DNA from: JBLNBQ01 sp050260095
GTDB taxonomy: Bacteria > Bacillota > UBA5301 > DYFA01
DNA length: 30,685 nucleotides
Assembly (NCBI GenBank): GCA_050260095.1
Contig: JBLNBQ010000150.1
Location: 1 to 30,685 of the forward strand
Direction: 5' to 3'
Made by a program: the position numbers and the translations under genes. The notes below the pieces were generated by a model. The model was not told the origin of the DNA, did no database searches, and saw nothing but the letters and a program-made list of their open reading frames with translations. Shown here in pieces: positions 9,668 through 17,047 of the stretch; the stretch's first letter is position 1; every line of letters starts with the position of its first letter.

Positions 9668-9685
9668 AACGAATAAGCAATCGTT
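9668..9685 (-). promoter_or_regulatory. candidate CadC operator
   Basis: AACGA (9668-9672) and TCGTT (9681-9685) form an inverted repeat with an 8-base A/T-rich centre, just upstream of the cadC ribosome binding site. A TAGAAT -10-like box lies next to it at about 9691-9696 on the minus strand. The position fits an autoregulatory operator; the sequence evidence is modest. Confidence 0.35.
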
Positions 9686-9690
9686 TAATT

Positions 9691-10195
9691 CTACGCTATG
9701 CCTGAGCATTCTTCCTTGTCACGGCGGAACCATATCTTCCGTGCCTCGGCAACGCAGCCTAGTAGACCGATGCGCCTCCATGAAGCCAGCTCCAGCTCGG
9801 CAGATTCAAGTAAGGACGTTATCTCCAGCCGGGAGTAGACCCGCACATCGCCCTCTTTGGTGTTGGGGATGAGGACGTAGTTCCTGATCTGCCGAAGCGG
9901 AGTGGGAAGCCACACATCTGCGAGCACGAGCTGGCCTCCGGGCTTCAGGACACGCCGCATTTCGGAGAGCGCCTTCTGCGGCTGCGGGTAATGGTGATAC
10001 GACGAGGAGCAGGTCACGGCATCGAATGTGCCATCAGGCCACGGCAGGTCTTCCGAGTCGCCCACCTTCAGGTCAGTTTTTGCCCCAAGCCTGTCGGCGG
10101 CCAACCGAATCATCTCGGGCGAAAGGTCAAGGCCAGAGACGCTGGCCGTCACCGCGAAGGCAGTTGTCAACAGCCCCCGGCCGGGTGACCGTAGG
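9691..10195 (-). pseudogene. class I SAM methyltransferase lacking its N-terminus
   Basis: The readable part has VSGLDLSPEMI (motif II region), GDSEDLPWPDGTFDAVTCSSSYHHYPQP (motifs around the acceptor strand) and LKPGGQLVLADV, typical of UbiE/Methyltransf_11 enzymes. The family's N-terminal 50 or so residues and the glycine-rich SAM loop (D-x-G-x-G-x-G) are absent: the frame begins near SPGRGLLTTAFA and, further upstream, runs through a terminator hairpin. It is therefore probably a 5'-truncated remnant. No credible start with a ribosome binding site is visible. The break coincides with the edge of the lower-G+C block and the end of the 6S RNA gene. The TTG-start alternative near the SAM loop would still be inactive. 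Confidence 0.6.
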
Positions 10196-10208
10196 CGACT
10201 GAAGGCGT

Positions 10209-10243
10209 AAGAAAGGGGCATGAACCACGTGGATTCATGCCCC
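10209..10243 (-). terminator. terminator of the 6S RNA gene
   Basis: On the minus strand GGGGCATGAA (10243-10234) pairs with TTCATGCCCC (10224-10215), with an inner CCACGTGG palindrome that can lengthen the stem, followed by TTTCTT (10214-10209). Confidence 0.75.
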
Positions 10244-10251
10244 CCGACCAT

Positions 10252-10417
10252 GTTGCCGTCTTACAGCATATCTTCCGAACCTGCTCTCGCAGGTGGGTGT
10301 CCTGACGAAGGAATCCGTTTTGCCTCGGCGGGCACCTACTTCAAGCCTTCGTACCAGACTCCCAAGAAGTCTTCATGGTTCGAAGATATGTGACTGTTCT
10401 CGGACAACTCAGTACAG
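10252..10417 (-). ncRNA. ssrS: 6S RNA (SsrS)
   Basis: The minus-strand RNA folds like 6S RNA, the RNA-polymerase-holoenzyme inhibitor. Its long closing stem pairs GTTG (10408-10405), ACAG (10397-10394) and CATATCTTC-GAACC (10390-10377) with GGTTC (10281-10277), GAAGATATG (10275-10267), CTGT (10266-10263) and CAAC (10255-10252). The central bubble has an open 5' strand and, on its 3' strand, the hairpin ACCTGC-GAGA-GCAGGT (10294-10279), as in other 6S RNAs. The upper stem is ACGAAGG/CCTTCGT with flanking pairs. The stretch GGCAAAACGG...GACACCCACCTG resembles the conserved 3' half of E. coli 6S. A promoter upstream and a terminator downstream define a transcript of about 170-200 bases. Confidence 0.78.
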
Positions 10418-10422
10418 CGCTT

Positions 10423-10451
10423 ATGTTATCAGGTCGCCCGGCCGTCTTCAA
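10423..10451 (-). promoter_or_regulatory. promoter of the 6S RNA gene
   Basis: On the minus strand TTGAAG (10451-10446), a 17-base spacer and TAACAT (10428-10423). It predicts a start near 10416, which fits the 5' end of the folded 6S RNA. Confidence 0.6.
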
Positions 10452-10494
10452 TCAGGACCTGTTGGTAGCCTGACCACTGCTTGCCGGCCGGGCC

Positions 10495-11757
10495 TCAGCG
10501 CCAGGGGAGCGCCCGGGCGAAGGCGACGAGTCCCAACGCGGAGGTCGCCAGCGTCACGGGCAGCCCCACCTTAAGGTAATCCCAGAACCCGATGCGGATG
10601 TTCTCCCGCCGGGCGGTCTCCAGCACGATGAGGTTGGCGACCGACCCGGTGACGGTGAGGTTCCCGGCGAAGGTGGAGAAGAGCGCCAGGGCCATCCACC
10701 AGGCGCCCGCGCCGGCCGCCGGGATGAAGGGACGGAGCAGCATCACCGCGGGGACGTTGCTGACGAGGTTGGAGAGAGCCACCGTCGCTGCCGCAAAGCC
10801 CGGCAGGTTCTGCAGGCGCCCGGCCCCCAGCCGCCCGGCGAGCTCGCGCATGAGCCCGGTCTGTTCCACCCCGCCGACCACCACGAATAGCCCGGCGAAC
10901 ATAACCAGCAGGTTGAAGTCGACCGCGGCGTAAATCTTCTCCGGCTTGACCCGGCGCGTGACGAGCAGGGCCGCCGCTCCCAGGCTCGACATGACGGCGA
11001 GGTCTTTCCCCGCGACGTACCCGCCGACCACCAGCGCCAGCACAATGAGGCTCTTGAGCACGAGCGCCCGGTGGAAGCGCGGCCTGAGGCGCACCGACGG
11101 CGGGATCGTGCCCTCCAATTCCCGGGCGAAGATCAGCCTCACCGCCAGGTAGGTGATCAGCAGACCCGCCCCGGCCACCGGCGCGGCGGTCACGAAATAG
11201 GACAGGAACGGCGCGCCCGACAGGCTGGCGATCAGGATGTTCTGCGGATTGCCCAGGAAGGTCGCCGCGCTGCCGATGTTGGCGGCGAGGGCGACGCCCA
11301 GCAGGTGCGGGCGTGCCTCGCAACCGGCCTCCCGGCAGATGAGGATGACGATGGGCGCAAAGAGCAGGCACACGACGTCGTTGATGAAGAAGGCGGAGAG
11401 CAGGCCGCTCGCCAGGACGACCGCGAGGAGGAGCTGCCGGCGGGTGGCGACGCTCCGCAGCACGAGCGAGCCGACCAAGCGGAAGAACCCGGAGGCCCGC
11501 AGGTTGGCCACGATGATCATCATCGAGAAGAGGACGACGATCGTGCGATAGTCGACGCTCCGGACGGCCTGTTCGAAGGTGAGCAGCCCCAGGGCGGTGG
11601 TGAGCGCGGCGGCGCTGATCGCTGCGCCGGCCCGGTCGAGGCGGAAGACGGGGCTCCTGCCGAGAGAGAAGACGAGCAGCACCAGAGCGAGGAGTACGCC
11701 TGCCAGAAGCATGAGCCCGCTGCTTCCTCCTGCTTGTGGTTTGAGGAGCGACGCCAC
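10495..11757 (-). CDS. ArsB/NhaD-type ion permease (SLC13-like)
   Basis: Polytopic permease of 420 residues, ion-transporter superfamily. The two re-entrant-hairpin signatures are visible: ANIGSAATFLGNPQNILIAS in the first half and GNLTVTGSVANLIV in the second, with SNVPAVMLL before the latter. This group includes arsenite exporters, Na+/H+ antiporters and di/tricarboxylate or oxyanion carriers; the substrate is open. The GTG at 11757 directly abuts the stop of the ModE-like gene, suggesting coupled translation. An ATG at 11712, after AGGAGG with a long 13-base spacer, is an alternative start that would drop 15 residues. Confidence 0.82.
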   Translation of the reverse strand: MASLLKPQAGGSSGLMLLAGVLLALVLLVFSLGRSPVFRLDRAGAAISAAALTTALGLLTFEQAVRSVDYRTIVVLFSMMIIVANLRASGFFRLVGSLVLRSVATRRQLLLAVVLASGLLSAFFINDVVCLLFAPIVILICREAGCEARPHLLGVALAANIGSAATFLGNPQNILIASLSGAPFLSYFVTAAPVAGAGLLITYLAVRLIFARELEGTIPPSVRLRPRFHRALVLKSLIVLALVVGGYVAGKDLAVMSSLGAAALLVTRRVKPEKIYAAVDFNLLVMFAGLFVVVGGVEQTGLMRELAGRLGAGRLQNLPGFAAATVALSNLVSNVPAVMLLRPFIPAAGAGAWWMALALFSTFAGNLTVTGSVANLIVLETARRENIRIGFWDYLKVGLPVTLATSALGLVAFARALPWR

Positions 11758-12096
11758 CTAGGGTTTCGGGGGGAACAACTGCCGGAACGAGTCGTGAACC
11801 GCCGCGTCCATCTGCGCCCGCCAGGTTTCGAAACGGGCCAGAAAGTCGCGGGCCTCAGGGGTGAGCGCGGTGCCGCCGCCGCCCCGCCCGCCGGTCTTCG
11901 TCGCCAGCATGGGGAAGCCGAGCCGCTCTTCACATTCCCGCAGCTTGCCCCAGGCGGCCCGGTACGACATGCCCATCTCCCGGGCGGCCGCCGTGATGGA
12001 GCCGAGCGCCTCGATGCGGCGGAGCAGCCCGGCCCGTCCGTTGCTGAAGACCAACTCGTCGCCTTCTTCGATCCACAGCTTGAAGCGGGGTTCCAC
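11758..12096 (-). CDS. ModE N-terminal-type winged-helix regulator
   Basis: DNA-binding protein of 112 residues corresponding to the N-terminal domain of ModE: the helix-turn-helix GSITAAAREMGMSYRAAWGKL, then LGFPMLATKTGGRGGGGTALTPEA, the typical wing. It has no C-terminal molybdate-binding (MOP) domain, like many stand-alone LysR/ModE-like regulators. The GTG at 12096 has GAGGTGG 7 bases upstream. The permease gene follows with no gap, so it probably regulates that transporter. Whether the effector is molybdate, tungstate or something else cannot be read from the sequence. Confidence 0.85.
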   Translation of the reverse strand: MEPRFKLWIEEGDELVFSNGRAGLLRRIEALGSITAAAREMGMSYRAAWGKLRECEERLGFPMLATKTGGRGGGGTALTPEARDFLARFETWRAQMDAAVHDSFRQLFPPKP

Positions 12097-12325
12097 CCGT
12101 CCGCCACCTCTTTTCCCCCGTCAGCATTCGGCCTCCGCTTTGCCGGCTCCTCCTCTCGCAAGGAAATGCCTGGGCGCGGGCGGGGCGTCCGGTCTTCTTT
12201 CGGCCGCTCCTGTGGAGCGTGCGCGTCCTCAAGTCGCTTCCGGGCTGAGAGGAGCTACTATGCAGCATCGAGTGGCAGGCCTGGCAGGATTATCTAGACG
12301 GGACGACGAAATCAAAAGGAGCCCT

Positions 12326-12397
12326 ATGCTTTTGGCCAAATCACCACACGTTCAGAGGGGACGAGTGCTATGGCACGCAAACTGCCACTCCGGGTAA
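12326..12397 (+). CDS. possible 23-codon upstream ORF overlapping the chemoreceptor start
   Basis: ATG at 12326 follows AAAAGGAG at a good distance and runs to TAA at 12397, overlapping the chemoreceptor start (12370) in another frame. Its ribosome binding site is stronger than that of the chemoreceptor gene. It may be a leader that couples translation, or chance. The rest of the 12097-12369 intergenic region holds a CGCTCC/GGAGCG hairpin but no clear promoter. Confidence 0.25.
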   Translation: MLLAKSPHVQRGRVLWHANCHSG

Positions 12398-15006
12398 AGC
12401 TGCCGATCATGATCATCGCTTTCGCGGTCATCCCAGCGACGATCATCGGCCTTTTCCTCAGCAACACCGGCCAGCGGGCGGTACGCACCGTGACGCAGGG
12501 CCTCCTGAATACCGGGCGGGCGGTGATCAGCGCCACCACCCAGGACCTAGCCAAGATGAGCGAAGGCATGCTGGGCAAGACCAGCGACGAGCTGATCGGC
12601 ACGGGTCAGGAAGGCGTCGAGCGGGTGAGCCGGGAACTCTCCGGCATCAGCCAGAAGTCGATCCGCGACTCGTCGCAGCAGATCGCCGGCGCGGCCGGCC
12701 AGTCGATCAGGCAGGTCAGCGGCGCGATCACCGAGAACGTCCGCCTCAACCTTGAGATGATCTCCAGCAACGTGCTGCGGACGTCCCGGAACGCGCTGGC
12801 CGCGTCCCCCCAGGCGACGGTGGCCGAGCGGGCCCGCCGGATCGCCCTCCAGGTCGGCGATCTGATCGGCAAGGAAACCGACGCCCTCGCCCTCACCGCC
12901 CAGGTTTCCGAACTGAAAACCATGGAACCCGCCAAGGCCAAGACCATCCTGCTTGGCCTTCAGTCCAAGCGGGGCTACCTGAGGCTGGCCTTCCTCGACG
13001 GCGGCGCGCAGTCCATGGCGTCGTACGGCTTTTCGCCGAAGGACGTCTTCTACGGCAAACCCGAGTTCACCGGTCCCATGAACCAGGGGATTGTCTACGT
13101 CTCGCCGGTGCTCATGGAAGAGGCGCGCAAGATCGCCTACGTCCGCCTGGGCGTGCCGGTCTTCCTCTATGGCAAGAAGACCGCTGGGGTTCTCGTGGCC
13201 GACCTGTCGCTGCAGAGCCTGGCAAGCCTCATCGCTCGCGAAGAGACGTCAGGGTACGTCTTCGTGGTGGACGAGCAGGGGCGGGCCATCGCGCACACCG
13301 ATCGCCAGGTGTCCTCAGCCCGCGCCGACCTGAGCCAGCTCGAGCCGGTCCAGCAGGCCCTGGCCGGGAAGGCCGGCGCAGCGGAGTTCGTCGACGATGT
13401 CTGGGGCACGATGGTGTCCGGCTACGCTCCGGTGCCGGGGCGCAAGTGGGGCGTGGTCGTCGCCGAGAAGGGCTTGGAAGCCTACAAGGCCATCACGGAA
13501 CTGCAGAACAACATCCAGGACGTGATGAGCGAGACTGAGGCCGACATCACCCGCCTCGCCGCAGAGCGGTCGCGGCAGACGGAGAAGGCGCTGACGGAGC
13601 CGGTGGAGCAGGCGGTGAGCGCCGCCTCGGGGGCGATGAAGCGGCGTTCGTCGGACCTCGCCAGCCAGATTGTGGGCGAGATGCGGCAGAAGTCGCAGCA
13701 GTCGCTGGCGCAGTCGCTGGCCGCGATGCAGCCGAAAGCGAAGGAGGCTTCCTCCCATGCCACGGCGACGATGCTGCCGCAAGCGGAACAGCAGCTCAAG
13801 AAGACGGTCCGCGACTTCCAGACCTGGGGTCTTGCAATCCTCATCGCCTGCGCCGTGCTGGCCGCCGCCCTCAGTCTCTTCCTGCTGCGGGGCATCATCA
13901 ACCCCATCCGGCAGCTGGTCACCGGAGCGAAGACGGTGGCCCAGGGCGACCTGCGCCAGAGGCTCTCGGTGCAGTCCGGTGATGAGCTGGGCGAGCTGTC
14001 CGACGCGTTCACTCAGATGGAAGGGAACCTCCAGGACCTGATCGGTGGCATCCGAAACGCCTCGACCCGGATCGTGGAACTCGCCGGCGATCTCTCGCAG
14101 GCCTCCACCGAGGTCGGGCAGTCGTCGGAGTACGTGGCCCGCGCGATGAACGATCTGGCCCAGGGCGCGACGGAGACGGCGGGCACCGTGGGGCGCACCG
14201 TGCAGGAGGCCCAAAACGTGGCCGGACAGGTGGCGCAGACGCTCAGCGCCGCCCACGAGGCCGAGCGGGCGGCGGAAGAAGCGGGCAAAGCCGTGGACAG
14301 CGGGCGCCAGGCGCTCCTGGGCCTGGTCAGCCGCATGAACACCATCGCCGCGAAGGGCGAAGAGTCGCTGGCTCGCATGAGTAGCCTTCGCCAGAGTTCG
14401 GCCGAGATCGGGCAGATCACGCAGATCATCTCCTCCATCGCCGAGGAGACCAACCTGCTGGCCCTGAACGCCGCCATCGAGGCGGCCCGGGCCGGCGAGC
14501 ACGGCCGGGGCTTCGCCGTGGTAGCCGCGGAGGTTCGCAAGCTGGCGGGGCAGTCGAAGCAGGCGGTCCGCCGCATCGGCGGGCTGATCGAGAACATCCA
14601 GACGGAGACGGATCGCCTCGTGGCCGCGATGGAAGACGACGCCGCCGAGATCCGGGGCGGGGTGAGCGCGGTGGAGGGCGCCCAGGGAGCGTTCGGGGCG
14701 ATCGCGCAGTCCTCCGTCGCCATCGACGGCGAGATCAAGGGCATCCTCCAGGCCGCCGCCACGCTCGACCGGAGCAGCCAGGTGATGGCCCGGGCGATGG
14801 AGGAGATCTCAAGCGTGACCCAGGAGACTGCCGCCAGCGCGGAAGAGGTGGGCGCCAACGCCCAGGAGCAAGCCGCCGCCGTCCAGCAGATCAACCGGCT
14901 GGCGAATGACCTGACGGGCCTCGCGAAGGAACTGCTCGACCGGGTCGGACAGTTCAAACTCGCTGCCGACCTGCAAGGGAATGCGGGGGAGGGTAAGCGC
15001 TCATGA
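12370..15006 (+). CDS. methyl-accepting chemotaxis protein with Cache sensor and long coiled coils
   Basis: Transmembrane chemoreceptor, 878 residues. TM1 is at about 11-30; an extracytoplasmic region spans about 31-485; TM2 at 486-508; HAMP to about 562; and the cytoplasmic signalling domain has the hairpin tip EETNLLALNAAIEAARAGE (about 694-712) that binds CheA/CheW. The sensor region has a double-Cache-like part at roughly 175-375 (GYLRLAFLDG, then GYVFVVDEQGRAIAHTD). This is flanked on both sides by long Ser/Gln/Ala-rich heptad stretches, which makes the outside domain longer than usual. GAGGGGA precedes the ATG. Its stop overlaps the start of a binding-protein gene (ATGA), suggesting that protein supplies or tunes its signal. 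Confidence 0.9.
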   Translation: MARKLPLRVKLPIMIIAFAVIPATIIGLFLSNTGQRAVRTVTQGLLNTGRAVISATTQDLAKMSEGMLGKTSDELIGTGQEGVERVSRELSGISQKSIRDSSQQIAGAAGQSIRQVSGAITENVRLNLEMISSNVLRTSRNALAASPQATVAERARRIALQVGDLIGKETDALALTAQVSELKTMEPAKAKTILLGLQSKRGYLRLAFLDGGAQSMASYGFSPKDVFYGKPEFTGPMNQGIVYVSPVLMEEARKIAYVRLGVPVFLYGKKTAGVLVADLSLQSLASLIAREETSGYVFVVDEQGRAIAHTDRQVSSARADLSQLEPVQQALAGKAGAAEFVDDVWGTMVSGYAPVPGRKWGVVVAEKGLEAYKAITELQNNIQDVMSETEADITRLAAERSRQTEKALTEPVEQAVSAASGAMKRRSSDLASQIVGEMRQKSQQSLAQSLAAMQPKAKEASSHATATMLPQAEQQLKKTVRDFQTWGLAILIACAVLAAALSLFLLRGIINPIRQLVTGAKTVAQGDLRQRLSVQSGDELGELSDAFTQMEGNLQDLIGGIRNASTRIVELAGDLSQASTEVGQSSEYVARAMNDLAQGATETAGTVGRTVQEAQNVAGQVAQTLSAAHEAERAAEEAGKAVDSGRQALLGLVSRMNTIAAKGEESLARMSSLRQSSAEIGQITQIISSIAEETNLLALNAAIEAARAGEHGRGFAVVAAEVRKLAGQSKQAVRRIGGLIENIQTETDRLVAAMEDDAAEIRGGVSAVEGAQGAFGAIAQSSVAIDGEIKGILQAAATLDRSSQVMARAMEEISSVTQETAASAEEVGANAQEQAAAVQQINRLANDLTGLAKELLDRVGQFKLAADLQGNAGEGKRS

Positions 15007-15980
15007 GGGAGAGACGCAGGAGCACAAACCGATCGGTCACCGTCTCGCTTCTCGCCATCGTGACCGCCGTTCTGGTCGTCAGCCTGACCGGGCCGGCGGC
15101 GGCGGGTCAACTGCCCATCCTGGTGTGGCGGAATTCCCCCGGCGAACAGGCCATGGTGGCTGGGTTGCAGGCTGGGCTCAAGACGCTGGGGATGGATACC
15201 ATGGTGACCCCCTCCGTTCTGTCGGCGGAGGGGGATGCGACTAAGGCGCAGAACCTGGCGAAGCAGGCGGTGGCGCAGTCGCCCGTCGCCGTCGTGGCGG
15301 TGGGCGGCGTGATGGCGCAGGCGGTTCTGGCCGCCAGCGAAAGCGTACCGACGGTTATAGTGGGAGTCATCGACCCCATAAGTCTCAAGCTCATCAAGGA
15401 CTGGAGCGGGTCCGGCAACAACGCGGTAGTCGCGAGCAGCTTCGTCGCCGAGCGGCAGCGCGCCGAGTATACGCTGACTCTCTTGCCCGACGCCCGCCGC
15501 TGGGCGGTGTTAGGCAGCACGGCAGCCGAGTCCAAGCGCCAGGCCGACGAGCTGGTGGCGCTCGGGGACGACCTCGGCCTGCTCGACGTGAGCGTTGGCC
15601 TGGCTGACACGGCGGAGGGACTGGTCGAACAGGCGAAGCGGCTGCTGCCCGACGCAGACCTGTTCTTCCTGGTCGACGACGGGCTCGCCGAGCAGGCTGC
15701 GCCGCAGTTGGTCCAAGTGGCCGGGGGGAAGCCCGTCATCGGCTCCACCGAGGCCGAGCTGGAGGCCGGCGCGCTGGCGGGCCTCACAGTGGACGCCCAG
15801 CTATTGGGCGACCAGGCCAGCCGGCTGTTGGCGCAGGTGATCGCCGGCCAGGCCACGGCCGGCCTTCCCTCAGAGGCACCCGAGCGGGTCAAGTTCGAGA
15901 TCAATCTGAGGAGCGCTCGCGCCCTGGGCCTCAACATCCCCATCGACCTGCTGGCCGCCGCGGATCAGGTGATCGAGTAG
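15003..15980 (+). CDS. ABC-type substrate-binding protein (PF04392/TrpX-like), orphan
   Basis: Secreted or surface binding protein of 325 residues. It has a basic N-region and a hydrophobic signal segment (about 13-34, ending AAAG) and no lipobox Cys. The mature part shows the two-lobe pattern of PF04392 proteins: VVAVGGVMAQAVL, VPTVIVGVIDPI, FLVDDGLAEQ, KPVIGSTEAEL, and the C-terminal signature NLRSARALGLNIPIDLL. Family members bind aromatic amino acids or similar ligands. No permease or ATPase gene follows: the next feature is a terminator. Overlap of its ATG with the chemoreceptor stop makes a role in chemosensing likely (inference). Confidence 0.85.
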   Translation: MRERRRSTNRSVTVSLLAIVTAVLVVSLTGPAAAGQLPILVWRNSPGEQAMVAGLQAGLKTLGMDTMVTPSVLSAEGDATKAQNLAKQAVAQSPVAVVAVGGVMAQAVLAASESVPTVIVGVIDPISLKLIKDWSGSGNNAVVASSFVAERQRAEYTLTLLPDARRWAVLGSTAAESKRQADELVALGDDLGLLDVSVGLADTAEGLVEQAKRLLPDADLFFLVDDGLAEQAAPQLVQVAGGKPVIGSTEAELEAGALAGLTVDAQLLGDQASRLLAQVIAGQATAGLPSEAPERVKFEINLRSARALGLNIPIDLLAAADQVIE

Positions 15981-16016
15981 CGAGCGCCCGGCCGCGCAAG
16001 AGCCGAATATCTTCCG

Positions 16017-16043
16017 GGGAGCCACGAGCCGGCTCCCTTTTTT
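16017..16043 (+). terminator. terminator of the chemoreceptor/binding-protein operon
   Basis: GGGAGCC (16017-16023) pairs with GGCTCCC (16031-16037) around a 7-base loop, followed by six T (16038-16043). A textbook intrinsic terminator. Confidence 0.9.
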
Positions 16044-16117
16044 GTTTGCCCGGCCGGGCGCCCGCCTTAACGCACCGTTGTGCAGCAGGTGCGAAAAGGA
16101 ATACGTGTATTTGTGTA

Positions 16118-16146
16118 TTGCGCGAAGGGACCCGGCCCCGTATAAT
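16118..16146 (+). promoter_or_regulatory. promoter of the dsrE2-tusA-dsrMK-like operon
   Basis: TTGCGC (16118-16123), 17-base spacer, perfect TATAAT (16141-16146); start near 16153. Upstream, a tandem GTGTATT repeat (about 16105-16119) overlaps the -35 and could be a regulator site. Confidence 0.8.
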
Positions 16147-16211
16147 GGAGCCGTACCCAGCTAATACGGGCCTGCGCGCAGCGGGCTAAGCCGAGAAAGG
16201 GGACAGGGAAG

Positions 16212-16727
16212 ATGAGCGTGACTTTGCCGATCACCACCTCCGAAGCGGTGGCGGAACGGAACAAGAAGGCCTCGTTGGTCGTCATGAGCGGCGATCTGGA
16301 CAAGGTGATGGGCGCGTTCATCATCGCCACCAGCGCGGCCGCCTCCGGGATGGACGTGACGATGTTCTTCACCTTCTGGGGGCTGCGCGCCATCAAGAAG
16401 GACGTTCCCACCGGGAAGACCCTCTTCGGGCGGATGCTCGGCCTCATGTACGGCGGCGACATCACGAAGTGCAACCCCTCCAAGTTCAGCTTCGGGGGCC
16501 TGGGGCGGTGGATGTTCGGCAAGATGATGAAGAACCACCGGGTGGCCACGCTTCCGGAACTGCGGCAGATGGCGATCGACCTCGGGGTCAAGCTCTACGC
16601 CTGCCAGATGAGCATGGACGTGATGGAATTCTCCCGGGAGACCCTCATCGACGAACTGACCGACGTGGTGGGCGCCGCCTTCTTCGTGGGCGAGGCGGCC
16701 GAGTCCGATTTCAGCCTGTTCATCTGA
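16212..16727 (+). CDS. DsrE2-family sulfur-transfer-type protein
   Basis: Member of the DsrE/DsrF/DsrH-like superfamily, DsrE2 group, 171 residues. Features are KASLVVMSGDLDKVMGAFIIA at the N-terminus (beta1-alpha1), TFWGLRAIKK, Cys87 in TKCNPS, and Cys131 in YACQMSMD, the conserved Cys position of the group. DsrE-type proteins accept persulfide sulfur and pass it to or from TusA. DsrE2 proteins are often membrane-associated, and a hydrophobic stretch near 32-46 would allow that. First gene of the operon; a tusA gene follows 38 bases downstream. Confidence 0.87.
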   Translation: MSVTLPITTSEAVAERNKKASLVVMSGDLDKVMGAFIIATSAAASGMDVTMFFTFWGLRAIKKDVPTGKTLFGRMLGLMYGGDITKCNPSKFSFGGLGRWMFGKMMKNHRVATLPELRQMAIDLGVKLYACQMSMDVMEFSRETLIDELTDVVGAAFFVGEAAESDFSLFI

Positions 16728-16765
16728 GAGAGTCGCGGACCTGACAAAATGGAGGAGGTACGAAC

Positions 16766-17005
16766 ATGTCCGACCTGAAAGCCGATCTGAAGCTTGACCT
16801 GCGCGGGCTCGCCTGCCCGCTGCCCGTCGTCAAGGTGGGCAAGGGCATCAAGGACGTCCCGGTGGGCGGCATCGTGGAGGCGGTGGCGACCGACCCCGGC
16901 GCGCTGGCCGACTTCCCTGCCTGGGCCAAGACCTCTGGCAACGAGATCCTGTCCACCGAGCGCAACGGCGGCGAGATCGTCTTCTTCATCAAGCGCAACC
17001 GGTAA
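16766..17005 (+). CDS. tusA: TusA-family sulfur carrier
   Basis: Cytoplasmic sulfur-carrier protein of 79 residues. DLRGLACPLP at 11-20 contains the CPxP motif whose Cys17 carries the persulfide. DPGALADFPAWAKTSGNE is the usual second half. GGAGG precedes the ATG. Its position between dsrE2 and a DsrM/DsrK-like pair suggests it delivers sulfane sulfur to or from a redox complex rather than to tRNA thiolation. Confidence 0.93.
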   Translation: MSDLKADLKLDLRGLACPLPVVKVGKGIKDVPVGGIVEAVATDPGALADFPAWAKTSGNEILSTERNGGEIVFFIKRNR

Positions 17006-17047
17006 CCGGGGCCCCGCCGCAACCTCCAAGCACAAGAAGGTGAAAAG

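Noticed and set aside
10196..10490. IS200/IS605 right end or TnpB guide-RNA remnant
   Set aside because: The hairpin plus structured RNA first suggested this, but the single long closing stem, bubble hairpin, dedicated promoter and sequence match fit 6S RNA better, and no transposase remnant is present.
12270..12290. Sigma-54 promoter from TGGCAGGCCTGGCAGG before the chemoreceptor
   Set aside because: The spacing between the GG and GC elements does not fit the -24/-12 rule; it is a direct repeat of TGGCAGG.
11071..12297. 408-codon open frame antisense to the permease and ModE-like genes
   Set aside because: Composition (Gln/Glu/Arg/Gly-rich, low complexity) is that of a shadow frame; the real genes are on the minus strand.
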